Of a stretch of DNA of 7,067 bases, positions 1 to 5,577 are shown in pieces (position 1 is the first letter of the stretch; every line of letters starts with the position of its first letter). The DNA is from Bacteroidales bacterium UBA5206 (lineage in GTDB: Bacteria > Bacteroidota > Bacteroidia > Bacteroidales > Tenuifilaceae). The notes beneath the pieces are model-generated. The model had not been told where the DNA came from, did not search any database, and saw only the letters and a list, made by a program, of their open reading frames with translations. A program made the translations under genes and the position numbers. The stretch lies in the NCBI GenBank assembly GCA_002412705.1, contig DHVO01000130.1, positions 1-7,067 of the forward strand, written 5' to 3'.

Positions 1-74
1 TTCGCTCATGGAATAACATAAGGGGCAACATTATTAGGGTAGGACAAAAACTTACCATCTACGTTAAAGGATAA
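1..74 (+). CDS. C-terminal end of a LysM-domain protein (partial)
   Basis: Reading from base 3, the window opens with 23 codons and a TAA stop at 72-74. The peptide contains WNNIRGN followed by IRVGQKLTIYV. This is the classic second half of a LysM peptidoglycan-binding repeat: a W-N motif, then an 'I-x-x-G-Q-x-L-x-I' strand. The protein therefore ends in a LysM domain and probably acts on or binds cell-wall glycan outside the cytoplasm. In Bacteroidota such C-terminal LysM repeats often belong to MltD-like lytic transglycosylases or other cell-wall enzymes, but the catalytic part lies upstream of the window, so which one is unknown. The strong terminator 20 nt after the stop fits a genuine gene end. 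Confidence 0.8.
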   Translation, partial: RSWNNIRGNIIRVGQKLTIYVKG

Positions 75-93
75 TTTTTTTCACAATAGCATT

Positions 94-127
94 AAGGCGT
101 TAGCGGTTACAGGCTAACGCCTTTTTT
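94..127 (+). terminator. Rho-independent terminator of the LysM gene
   Basis: A perfect 11-bp stem (AAGGCGTTAGC at 94-104 with GCTAACGCCTT at 113-123) and an 8-nt loop run into a T tract (122-127). The T tract follows the stem only on the + strand, so it ends transcription of the LysM gene and insulates the repeat region from it. Confidence 0.9.
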
Positions 128-145
128 GTTTTTGGTTTGTGGGGG

Positions 146-229
146 CTGGTTACAGCACACGCCCTAATCATTCCGCTAACTTATAGAACACAGATAACAC
201 GGATTGGACGGATGTACACAGATTTGGAT
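146..229. repeat. 69-bp interspersed repeat, copy 1
   Basis: The core is 161-229 (begins GCCCTAATCA, ends CAGATTTGGAT), with a related upstream arm ending GTTACAGCACAC. It differs from copy 2 at 3 of 69 core positions and from copy 3 at 5. The last 27 bp (203-229) are identical in all three copies. The word ACACAGAT occurs twice inside it (about 188 and 216). The core of copy 2 begins exactly 110 bp later. Confidence 0.9.
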
Positions 230-230
230 A

Positions 231-265
231 GTCTCTAGTTACTGGTTACGAGTTACTAGTTACTG
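231..265. repeat. GTTACT-type micro-repeats, block 1
   Basis: Imperfect tandem reiteration of 7-11 bp words (CTAGTTACTGGTTACGAGTTACTAGTTACTG), lying between repeat copies 1 and 2. Related blocks occur at 341-379 and 775-812. They seem to be part of the repeat unit's upstream arm. Confidence 0.7.
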
Positions 266-339
266 CACTCGCCCTAATCATTCCGCTAACTTATAGACCA
301 CAGATTACACGAATTGGACGGATGTACACAGATTTGGAT
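255..339. repeat. 69-bp interspersed repeat, copy 2
   Basis: The core is 271-339, with an upstream arm resembling that of copy 1 (GTTACTGCACTC). It lies in the same orientation as copy 1 at a 110-bp spacing, so the two form a short tandem pair separated by GTTACT-type filler. Confidence 0.9.
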
Positions 340-340
340 T

Positions 341-379
341 GTCATTGGTTACAAGTGACTTGTTACAAGTTACTGGTTA
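341..379. repeat. GTTACT-type micro-repeats, block 2
   Basis: Follows copy 2. It contains ACAAGT-G-ACTTGT (351-363), a perfect 6-bp palindrome around one base, plus GTTAC words in direct order. Confidence 0.65.
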
Positions 380-383
380 TTTC

Positions 384-450
384 CCATGTCCTAATTCCTC
401 CGCTGAATTACGATAACTTCCGATAACTCCCAGTTCCTTCCTCCTCTTCC
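384..450. repeat. Degenerate repeat remnant with pyrimidine-rich end
   Basis: This stretch starts like the 5' part of the 69-bp repeat (TCCTAATTCCTCCGCT), then passes into CGATAACTTCCGATAACTCC and a C/T-rich end. The end contains CTTCCTCCTCTTCC (437-450), found again exactly at 1094-1107, so 384-450 and 1051-1107 look like two diverged copies of one longer unit. Confidence 0.6.
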
Positions 451-465
451 TGCCCTAAAAGGGCA
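451..465. repeat. Short perfect hairpin (TGCCCT/AGGGCA)
   Basis: Six base pairs around a 3-nt loop. It is the first of a series of short perfect palindromes. No T run follows, so it is not a terminator. Confidence 0.6.
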
Positions 466-470
466 AAATA

Positions 471-642
471 TCAATAACCGTGGGTGCAAGCTGAGGAACG
501 AAGCTTAAACCCACGGAAAGGTACAAACAGAAGGTTTAAGCCCCGAAGGGGCTTAACTTACGATGAGAGGTTCGACCCTTTCAGGGTCGAGGCTGGGTTG
601 CCTATATTCCGTGGGCTGCTTCGCTACGCCCACGGTTATTGA
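471..642. repeat. Inverted-repeat-bounded hairpin element (REP/BIME-like or MITE-like)
   Basis: Its ends are a perfect 14-bp inverted repeat, TCAATAACCGTGGG (471-484) and CCCACGGTTATTGA (629-642). Inside are four hairpins: 478-516 (8-bp CCGTGGGT/ACCCACGG outer stem with an inner AAGCT/AGCTT stem), 536-556 (9-bp TTAAGCCCC/GGGGCTTAA), 572-590 (8-bp TCGACCCT/AGGGTCGA, TTC loop) and 609-635 (8-bp CCGTGGGC/GCCCACGG). The CCGTGGG word thus occurs four times, twice per orientation, so the ends can pair locally or with each other. No flanking target duplication is visible and no transposase lies in the window. This fits REP/BIME-like units or a small non-autonomous element; which one is inference. 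Confidence 0.65.
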
Positions 643-648
643 GGTTTC

Positions 649-705
649 GCCACTTCGTGGCAATTCCTTCATCTACGCCGAAAATCGCCACATGATTATG
701 TGGCG
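649..705. repeat. Pair of GCCAC/GTGGC hairpins
   Basis: Two related palindromes: GCCAC-TTC-GTGGC (649-661) and CGCCACAT-GATT-ATGTGGCG (686-705, perfect 8-bp stem). They continue the hairpin series right after the inverted-repeat element. Stems differ in sequence but share the design of a perfect stem with a 3-4 nt loop, as in REP-like families. Confidence 0.65.
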
Positions 706-739
706 CTACATGTTGATGTTACCATGGGTGGTTGTTGCT

Positions 740-778
740 CTATAAATATGTCACCCCGCTGGGGTTAGGAAGATTGGT
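740..778. repeat. 27-bp repeat with ACCCC/GGGGT hairpin, copy 1
   Basis: CTATAAATATGTCACCCC and what follows (740-766) match 986-1012 with one mismatch in 27 bp; similarity continues through GAAGATTGGT. The core is the hairpin ACCCC-GCT-GGGGT (753-765). Confidence 0.75.
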
Positions 779-812
779 TACTGGCTACTGGTAACTAGTT
801 ACTGGTTACTGC
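775..812. repeat. GTTACT-type micro-repeats, block 3, with a 12-bp palindrome
   Basis: Precedes copy 3 and holds the perfect palindrome GTAACTAGTTAC (791-802) among direct GTTACT words. The mix of direct and inverted words suggests slippage or inversion in the history of the block. No protein-binding role can be inferred. Confidence 0.7.
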
Positions 813-885
813 ACACGCCCTACTCCTTCCACTAACTTATAGAACACAGATAATACGAATTGGACGGATGTACACAGATTTGGAT
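802..885. repeat. 69-bp interspersed repeat, copy 3
   Basis: The core is 817-885, same orientation as the other two copies and 5 of 69 positions different from copy 1. It includes the ATG at 868 that opens the long but spurious N-terminal extension of the first SGNH gene. That position is strong evidence that this ATG is not a real start. Confidence 0.9.
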
Positions 886-930
886 GCACGCGCCCTAATT
901 ATTCCGCCAACTTCCTCACATTCCTTCACT
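886..930. repeat. 5'-only remnant of the 69-bp repeat
   Basis: It directly abuts copy 3. GCACGCGCCCTAATTATTCCGCCAAC resembles the repeat's 5' half (GCCCTAATCATTCCGCTAAC), after which similarity stops in a C/T-rich stretch. The 3' half with CACAGATTTGGAT is missing. Confidence 0.6.
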
Positions 931-946
931 TCATCTCCATTATATC

Positions 947-959
947 ACCCCTTCGGGGT
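947..959. repeat. ACCCC-TTC-GGGGT hairpin
   Basis: Five-bp stem and TTC loop. Same stem as the hairpins at 753-765 and 999-1011 but with a different loop and different left flank, so a variant member of that family. Confidence 0.6.
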
Positions 960-985
960 TCTAATTCAAAAGGGAAACCATCATT

Positions 986-1024
986 CTACAAATATGTCAC
1001 CCCGCTGGGGTTGTGAAGATTGGT
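986..1024. repeat. 27-bp repeat with ACCCC/GGGGT hairpin, copy 2
   Basis: Second copy of the unit at 740-778, same orientation, hairpin at 999-1011. An in-frame ATG at 994 lies inside it, which argues against that ATG as a start for the first SGNH gene. Confidence 0.75.
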
Positions 1025-1030
1025 GGCTCA

Positions 1031-1107
1031 TGACTGGTTACGGGTTACGGCACACACCCCAATTATTCCGCCAACTCCCGATACTCCCGCTAACTTCCTC
1101 CTCTTCC
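1031..1107. repeat. 5'-only remnant of the 69-bp repeat joined to C/T tract
   Basis: The arm TGACTGGTTACGGGTTACGG is followed by CACACACCCCAATTATTCCGCC, again the 5' part of the repeat family, then ACTCCCGATACTCCCGC and the shared CTTCCTCCTCTTCC. It matches the unit at 384-450 in order and content, though not base for base. Confidence 0.55.
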
Positions 1108-1168
1108 TCCTCTCCCTTCTCTTCTTCATCTTCTTCAACCTTCCTCATCTACCTCTCTTTTTTATTAC
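1094..1168. repeat. Pyrimidine-rich low-complexity tract
   Basis: Almost pure C/T on the + strand, with CTTCCTCCT- and CTTCTTC-type iterations. Translated in frame with the downstream gene it gives a serine run followed by Phe/Leu-rich residues, typical of a simple repeat rather than a protein domain. It ends about 38 nt before the proposed start at 1207 and probably lies at the edge of the operon's promoter region. Confidence 0.7.
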
Positions 1169-1176
1169 TATCTTTA
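1169..1176 (+). promoter_or_regulatory. Possible -7 element of the SGNH/MBOAT operon
   Basis: TATCTTTA matches the Bacteroidota -7 consensus TAnnTTTG except for the last base, and would give a leader of roughly 25 nt before ATG 1207. No clear TTTG-type -33 box is seen upstream, where the sequence is the pyrimidine tract. Weak call. Confidence 0.25.
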
Positions 1177-1206
1177 GGCACAGCCACAGAAACAGAAATC
1201 TTTTGC

Positions 1207-2790
1207 ATGGTAAAGCCTTACAAAATAGTTATAACCCTTATAATCCTACTACTGCTGCTTGCCCTTCCCGGCTGGTTTCTTAGGCTATCGGAGGTTACCA
1301 TACTTGGCAAAACAATAGTTATACCCAATGTAAATAAGCTGTTTACGCCCGATACTCTTTCGTACACACCAACATCAAGCCTGCTTAACCCAGAGCTGGA
1401 GAACCTTGATAAGCACATTGATACAGCCATAAACTCCATTAGTTACAAAACGGGTGGTGCCGATTATATAAGTATCGCCGACTCGCTGCTAATGGCAATA
1501 AACAGCATATCGCAAAGCGATTCAACGGCTGCAATGGCCGATAGCACCACTAGCATTACTGCCGACTGGCTAAGAAACCGCATTATCCCCATTGAGTTTG
1601 CCGACAGCTCGGCTAAGGAACTTAACCCTTTCTTTGAGTCGCTGCGCAAGAATCTACCATCGAAGGAGCTGATTAGGGTAATGCACTACGGTGACTCGCA
1701 AATAGAGGGCGACCGCGTTACATCGTTCCTTCGCACCCGACTGCAATCGCGCTTTGGAGGTGGCGGTGTTGGGCTGTTACACGCCGTACCCTTTAGCTAC
1801 CAGTTTGCCAATGTTACGCTTAGCACATCAAGCAACTGGGAAAAGCTAATACTTGCCGATGGCAGCAGCAAATCGTCGGGAGTTAAGCGATTGGGAACGC
1901 TCTTTGGCTTCTCATCGTTCAAAAAATCGAAATCGCTGTTTGGTGGGGAGCAAATAACTAAGGCGTGGGTTGAGATGCAGCGCATGGGTAGCCGCAACGT
2001 TCCTGCCCGTAACTTCACCCAACTAAGAGTATTTTACGGCTACAACAACCAGCCCTTTACCCTTGAGCTAATGGTTGGGGAGCAAACGCTTGATGCGGAA
2101 CTGATACCCACAACAGCAAAGCTATCGAAGCTGCAATGGGACGTACCCCTTAGCGTAAATACGATGAAACTAAGGTTTAGCGGAACAAACAGCCCCATGA
2201 TTTACGCACTAGCACTTGATGCAAAAAAGGGCATCGCTGTTGATAACATTGCGCTACGCGGCAGCTCTGGCACCGACTTTACCAGAACCGACCTCACCTT
2301 TTTTAAGGAGATGATGGGCATGCTAAACACAAAGCTAATCATTCTGCAATTTGGGGTAAACGTTGTGCCGCACGTTGTGAGCGACTACACCTACTACGAG
2401 GAGCAGCTGTACAACCAAATTGCTGCGCTAAAAAGGATTGCGCCAAGCGCGTCGGTTGTGGTGATAGGGGTATCGGATATGGCACGGAAAGAGGGTGGCG
2501 AGTTTGTATCGTATCCAAATATTGAGCATATTCGCAACGCGCAACGCAACGCAGCATTTAGGGCAGGCGCCGCATTCTGGGATTGCTACACCGCCATGGG
2601 TGGCAAAAACGCTATGGTAGCATGGGCATTTGCCAATCCAGCACTGGCCAACAAGGACTTTGTGCACTTTACCTACCGAGGCTCTAGACTTGTTGCCGAG
2701 ATGTTTTACGCCGCGCTTATGAGCAGCTACCAGCAGCATTTGCGTAAATTTGAGAAACCAGCAGAACCAGCAATAACCGAGGATAAATAG
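1207..2790 (+). CDS. Membrane-anchored SGNH/GDSL-type hydrolase, first of a pair
   Basis: A 527-residue protein of the SGNH hydrolase fold, probably an acetyl-transferring or acetyl-removing enzyme acting on a glycan outside the cytoplasm. Residues about 6-25 form one hydrophobic segment after MVKPYK, with no clear cleavage site, so I expect a signal anchor. Block I is HYGDSQIEGD with Ser164 as nucleophile. Block II is about RGSSG (Gly352). Block III is QFGVNVV (Gly383, Asn385). Block V is DFVH (Asp484, His487). WDCYTAMGG (458-466) is shared with the next protein. The roughly 185 residues between blocks I and II are rich in strand-like sequence and may be a beta-sandwich insert. Block III lacks the Asp of the usual GxND. 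I chose ATG 1207 because earlier in-frame ATGs (868, 994) lie inside repeats and the extra residues are low-complexity. The next gene starts 7 nt after the stop. Fold is firm; substrate is unknown. Confidence 0.85.
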   Translation: MVKPYKIVITLIILLLLLALPGWFLRLSEVTILGKTIVIPNVNKLFTPDTLSYTPTSSLLNPELENLDKHIDTAINSISYKTGGADYISIADSLLMAINSISQSDSTAAMADSTTSITADWLRNRIIPIEFADSSAKELNPFFESLRKNLPSKELIRVMHYGDSQIEGDRVTSFLRTRLQSRFGGGGVGLLHAVPFSYQFANVTLSTSSNWEKLILADGSSKSSGVKRLGTLFGFSSFKKSKSLFGGEQITKAWVEMQRMGSRNVPARNFTQLRVFYGYNNQPFTLELMVGEQTLDAELIPTTAKLSKLQWDVPLSVNTMKLRFSGTNSPMIYALALDAKKGIAVDNIALRGSSGTDFTRTDLTFFKEMMGMLNTKLIILQFGVNVVPHVVSDYTYYEEQLYNQIAALKRIAPSASVVVIGVSDMARKEGGEFVSYPNIEHIRNAQRNAAFRAGAAFWDCYTAMGGKNAMVAWAFANPALANKDFVHFTYRGSRLVAEMFYAALMSSYQQHLRKFEKPAEPAITEDK

Positions 2791-2797
2791 CACACCC

Positions 2798-4030
2798 ATG
2801 AAACGGCAACAAAACAGAGTAAAGTTGATGCAGAAAGTCGGCCTATGGCTTTTGACCTTTACCCTTGTTGCATTCACACCAAAGCATGGAAGCATGAGCA
2901 ACCCCGAAGGCGAGGCACTACCCCTGCCCTTTCTCGATGTTGAAACCAACAGCATACGATTTCCGCTAATACAAACCCAAGCACTGGTGGCAGAGCAGCT
3001 GCGCATGGCTCAGCAAGGTAATAGAAGCCTAAAGGTGCTACACATTGGCGACTCACACATACAGGCCGATCTATTTACAGGCGAGGCAAGGCGCGTTTTG
3101 GCGCAGCAGCTGGGAGATAGCACACCATCAAGGGGCTTTGTATTCCCCTACGCCGTGGTGGGCACTAACAACTCCGCCGATATTGCTACTAGCAGCAGCG
3201 GACTTTGGATTTCAACCCGTGTGCTCGATAGCGAAACCGCTGCCAACACTGGCATTGCAGGCATATCGGCAACAACACAGGATAACGGAGCAAGTATCAC
3301 CATCAGAATAAAAAAGCGCAAGTGCTTTAACAGGGTAACCATACTGTTTGACGATAACATAGAATCTTACCATCCCATTGTGGAGAAGGGACAATGTCTA
3401 TGGGGAGAGCGGGGCTTGGTTCAGTTTGCGGTGAACGATACCAGCAGCAGCTTCAAGCTACGTCTGCTAAAAATCAACAACACCCAAAAATCCTTTAGGC
3501 TCTTTGGTTTCATTGTAGAAAATGAGAGTTCGGCACTTACATACAACGCAGCAGGGCTTAATGGAGCCGATGTTAAATCGGTGCTACGTAACCCAAGGCT
3601 ACCACAGCAAGTTAACCAGCTAAAGCCCGACATTGTAGTGCTATCGCTGGGCACCAACGATGCCTACAACAGCGCATTTAACCGCGAGCAGTTTAAGGAG
3701 AACCTGCAAAAGTTGGTATCGGAGGTGCGGCAAGGCTCACCAAAGGCCGCCATCATTCTAACAACGCCCAACGACCACCTTGTGGGCGGCGAGCAGCTAA
3801 ACCCCAACGTGCCCATTGCCCGCAATACCATTATTGCCACAGCCAATGAGCTAAACTGCGGCGTTTGGGATTTTTACACCATAATGGGCGGCGAGGGCAG
3901 CATTAACCAGTGGGCAACCAACGGCCTATCGGCCAAGGATAAGCTACACCTTAGCCCCAAAGGTTACCACCTACAGGGCGAACTTTTTGCCGAGGCACTG
4001 GCCAAACTATCAACCAACATCAACCTTTAG
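2798..4030 (+). CDS. Secreted SGNH/GDSL-type hydrolase, second of a pair
   Basis: A 410-residue SGNH-fold protein with a complete set of motifs: block I HIGDSHIQAD (Ser86), block II NAAGLNG (about 250-256), block III SLGTNDA (Gly285, Asn287, Asp288) and block V DKLH (Asp381, His384). A basic start (MKRQQNRVK) and a hydrophobic stretch (about 14-26) act as signal peptide or anchor, placing it in the periplasm or at the surface. WDFYTIMGG (357-365) followed by a conserved Trp, and the block V surroundings, match the preceding protein, so the two are paralogues. ATG 2828 (Met11) is a possible alternative start that still keeps the hydrophobic segment. By analogy with AlgJ/AlgX and PatB, it probably transfers acetyl groups delivered by the MBOAT protein, or removes them. 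Esterase versus transferase cannot be settled by sequence. The next gene starts 5 nt after the stop. Confidence 0.88.
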   Translation: MKRQQNRVKLMQKVGLWLLTFTLVAFTPKHGSMSNPEGEALPLPFLDVETNSIRFPLIQTQALVAEQLRMAQQGNRSLKVLHIGDSHIQADLFTGEARRVLAQQLGDSTPSRGFVFPYAVVGTNNSADIATSSSGLWISTRVLDSETAANTGIAGISATTQDNGASITIRIKKRKCFNRVTILFDDNIESYHPIVEKGQCLWGERGLVQFAVNDTSSSFKLRLLKINNTQKSFRLFGFIVENESSALTYNAAGLNGADVKSVLRNPRLPQQVNQLKPDIVVLSLGTNDAYNSAFNREQFKENLQKLVSEVRQGSPKAAIILTTPNDHLVGGEQLNPNVPIARNTIIATANELNCGVWDFYTIMGGEGSINQWATNGLSAKDKLHLSPKGYHLQGELFAEALAKLSTNINL

Positions 4031-4035
4031 CACCA

Positions 4036-5565
4036 ATGGAGCCTTTGGTTAGCATAGCAAGCAGAGTATTCGGCTACGCGCAGGATAAGCCGCTGATATT
4101 CACCGAGGCATCGTTCTGGATTTTCTTTACCATTCTGCTTGCCGGCTACAGCTTTGTGTACAAAGCAAAAACATCACGAAGCCTTTACCTACTCATCTTC
4201 AGCCTTTTCTTTTACTACAAGTCCAGCGGGCTATACTTTTTTCTGCTGATATTTTCCACCATCTGCGATTACCTTATTGGCTGGCAGGTGGCAAAATCGA
4301 GGATTGAATGGAAACGTAAAGCACTTGTGGCGCTTAGCGTTGCCATAAACCTTGGCGTATTGGGATACTTTAAGTACGCCTACCTATTTACCGATTGGGT
4401 AAACCAGCTACTTGGAACATCGCTACAGGTTAACAACTACGTTGCGCAGGTTTGGAACGCGATATCGGGCTCAAGCATCGATACCAGCAGCATTATACTA
4501 CCCGTGGGCATATCGTTTTACACCTTCCAAACCATCAGTTATACTGTTGATGTTTACCGCCGCAAGGTAAAGCCCGTAAAAAACATCATCGACTTTGGAT
4601 TTTACGTATCGTTCTTCCCCCAGCTGGTTGCGGGGCCCATTGTGCGCGCAGCGGAGTTTATTCCACAGCTATACCAAAAGTACTCGCTAACCCAAAGGGA
4701 ACTGGGACACGCCATATTCCTAATCCTAAACGGGTTAATTAAAAAGGTTATAATATCCGATTACATATCCATAAACTTTGTTGATAGGATTTTTGATGCC
4801 CCGCTTAGCTACTCGGGCATAGAGAACCTACTGGCAACCTATGGCTATGCGCTGCAAATTTACTGCGACTTTTCCGGCTACACCGATATGGCCATTGGCC
4901 TTGCCCTTATGCTAGGCTTTAAGCTGCCGCTCAACTTCAACTCGCCCTACAAGGCAACTAGCATTACCGATTTTTGGCACCGGTGGCACATCTCGCTATC
5001 ATCGTGGCTACGCGATTACCTGTACATCCCCTTGGGAGGCAACAAGAAGGGCAGCATTAGAACCTACGCAAACCTATTGGTAACCATGCTTTTGGGCGGA
5101 TTATGGCACGGAGCAAGCATCCGCTTTGTTGTGTGGGGCGGAATTCACGGCGCCATGCTAGCTCTGGAGAAGTTCTTTGGAAAGCTAATTCCTTTGCACA
5201 GGCACCACAAACCAGCACTACTCCGATTTGCTGGCGCCATAATAACCTTCCATGTGGTTTGCTTAAGCTGGATTTTCTTTAGAGCCAGCAGCATGAGCAG
5301 CGCCTACGATATGCTAGGCCAAATATTCACACGTTTTGGAGGCAGCCAAGTGGTTGATGTGGTTATGGGCTACTCGCCTGTAATGCTGGCAATGCTTGTG
5401 GGCTTTGGCACGCACTGGTTCCCAGTTACCTGGAAGGAGAGCATCCGAGGGCTATTTATTAAGCTGCCACTAGCCGTAAAGGTAGCCATTGCTGCACTTG
5501 TGGTTATGGCGCTGCTACAGGTAAAATCGGCCGATGTGCAGCCATTCATCTACTTCCGATTCTAA
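4036..5565 (+). CDS. MBOAT-family membrane O-acyltransferase (AlgI/DltB-like)
   Basis: A 509-residue polytopic inner-membrane protein with many hydrophobic segments from residue about 25 to the C-terminus. Family marks, in order: LPVGISFYTFQTISY (155-169), FFPQLVAGPI (193-202), CDFSGYTDMAIG (277-288), FWHRWHISLSSWLRDYLYIP (313-332), and LGGLWHGAS (353-361) with the family's invariant His358. These motifs and the length match AlgI-type members. Such proteins take acyl groups, usually acetyl, from a cytoplasmic donor and pass them across the membrane to an extracytoplasmic acceptor or a partner protein. Here the partners are most likely the two SGNH proteins encoded immediately upstream. The N-terminus is about 18 residues longer than the common start just before the first membrane segment; ATG 4036, only 5 nt after the previous stop, still fits best. 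The acceptor (exopolysaccharide, capsule, O-antigen or peptidoglycan) is not shown by the window. Confidence 0.93.
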   Translation: MEPLVSIASRVFGYAQDKPLIFTEASFWIFFTILLAGYSFVYKAKTSRSLYLLIFSLFFYYKSSGLYFFLLIFSTICDYLIGWQVAKSRIEWKRKALVALSVAINLGVLGYFKYAYLFTDWVNQLLGTSLQVNNYVAQVWNAISGSSIDTSSIILPVGISFYTFQTISYTVDVYRRKVKPVKNIIDFGFYVSFFPQLVAGPIVRAAEFIPQLYQKYSLTQRELGHAIFLILNGLIKKVIISDYISINFVDRIFDAPLSYSGIENLLATYGYALQIYCDFSGYTDMAIGLALMLGFKLPLNFNSPYKATSITDFWHRWHISLSSWLRDYLYIPLGGNKKGSIRTYANLLVTMLLGGLWHGASIRFVVWGGIHGAMLALEKFFGKLIPLHRHHKPALLRFAGAIITFHVVCLSWIFFRASSMSSAYDMLGQIFTRFGGSQVVDVVMGYSPVMLAMLVGFGTHWFPVTWKESIRGLFIKLPLAVKVAIAALVVMALLQVKSADVQPFIYFRF

Positions 5566-5577
5566 TACAACCAACAT

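Larger units (their letters stand above)
128..1206. other. Gene-free repeat island
   Basis: About 1.08 kb with no convincing gene on either strand. It is made of direct repeats (146-229, 255-339, 802-885 and remnants near 384, 892 and 1051), GTTACT-type micro-repeats, about ten short perfect hairpins (451-765 and 947-1011) and a pyrimidine-rich tract (1094-1168). Open frames here read through the repeats and give low-complexity peptides with no family likeness. No tRNA, rRNA or CRISPR structure is visible. Transcription of the downstream operon probably starts somewhere in its last part, because the upstream terminator cuts off read-through. Confidence 0.8.

Noticed and set aside
536..556. 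Strong TTAAGCCCC/GGGGCTTAA hairpin as a terminator
   Set aside because: No T run follows on either strand, and no gene ends nearby; it belongs to the hairpin series.
563..745. 60-residue open frame on the + strand in the repeat island
   Set aside because: It runs straight through four hairpins (572-590, 609-635, 649-661, 686-705), has no family likeness and no start signal; the frame is explained by the repeats.
875..882. CAGATTTG in the 69-bp repeat as a -7 promoter box (also in the other copies)
   Set aside because: It misses the first T of TAnnTTTG, and the nearest TTG upstream is only about 12 nt away, too close for a -33 element.
146..885. CRISPR array
   Set aside because: Only three copies, 69 bp long, with unequal spacing (110 and 546 bp) and repeat-like sequence between them; no array structure or cas genes.
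128..1206. tRNA or other standard RNA gene among the hairpins
   Set aside because: No cloverleaf, TPsiC-like arm or CCA end could be traced; the hairpins are separate short palindromes.
2428..3006. 192-residue open frame on the - strand
   Set aside because: It overlaps the end of the first and start of the second SGNH gene, both with clear motifs; composition is that of an antisense shadow.
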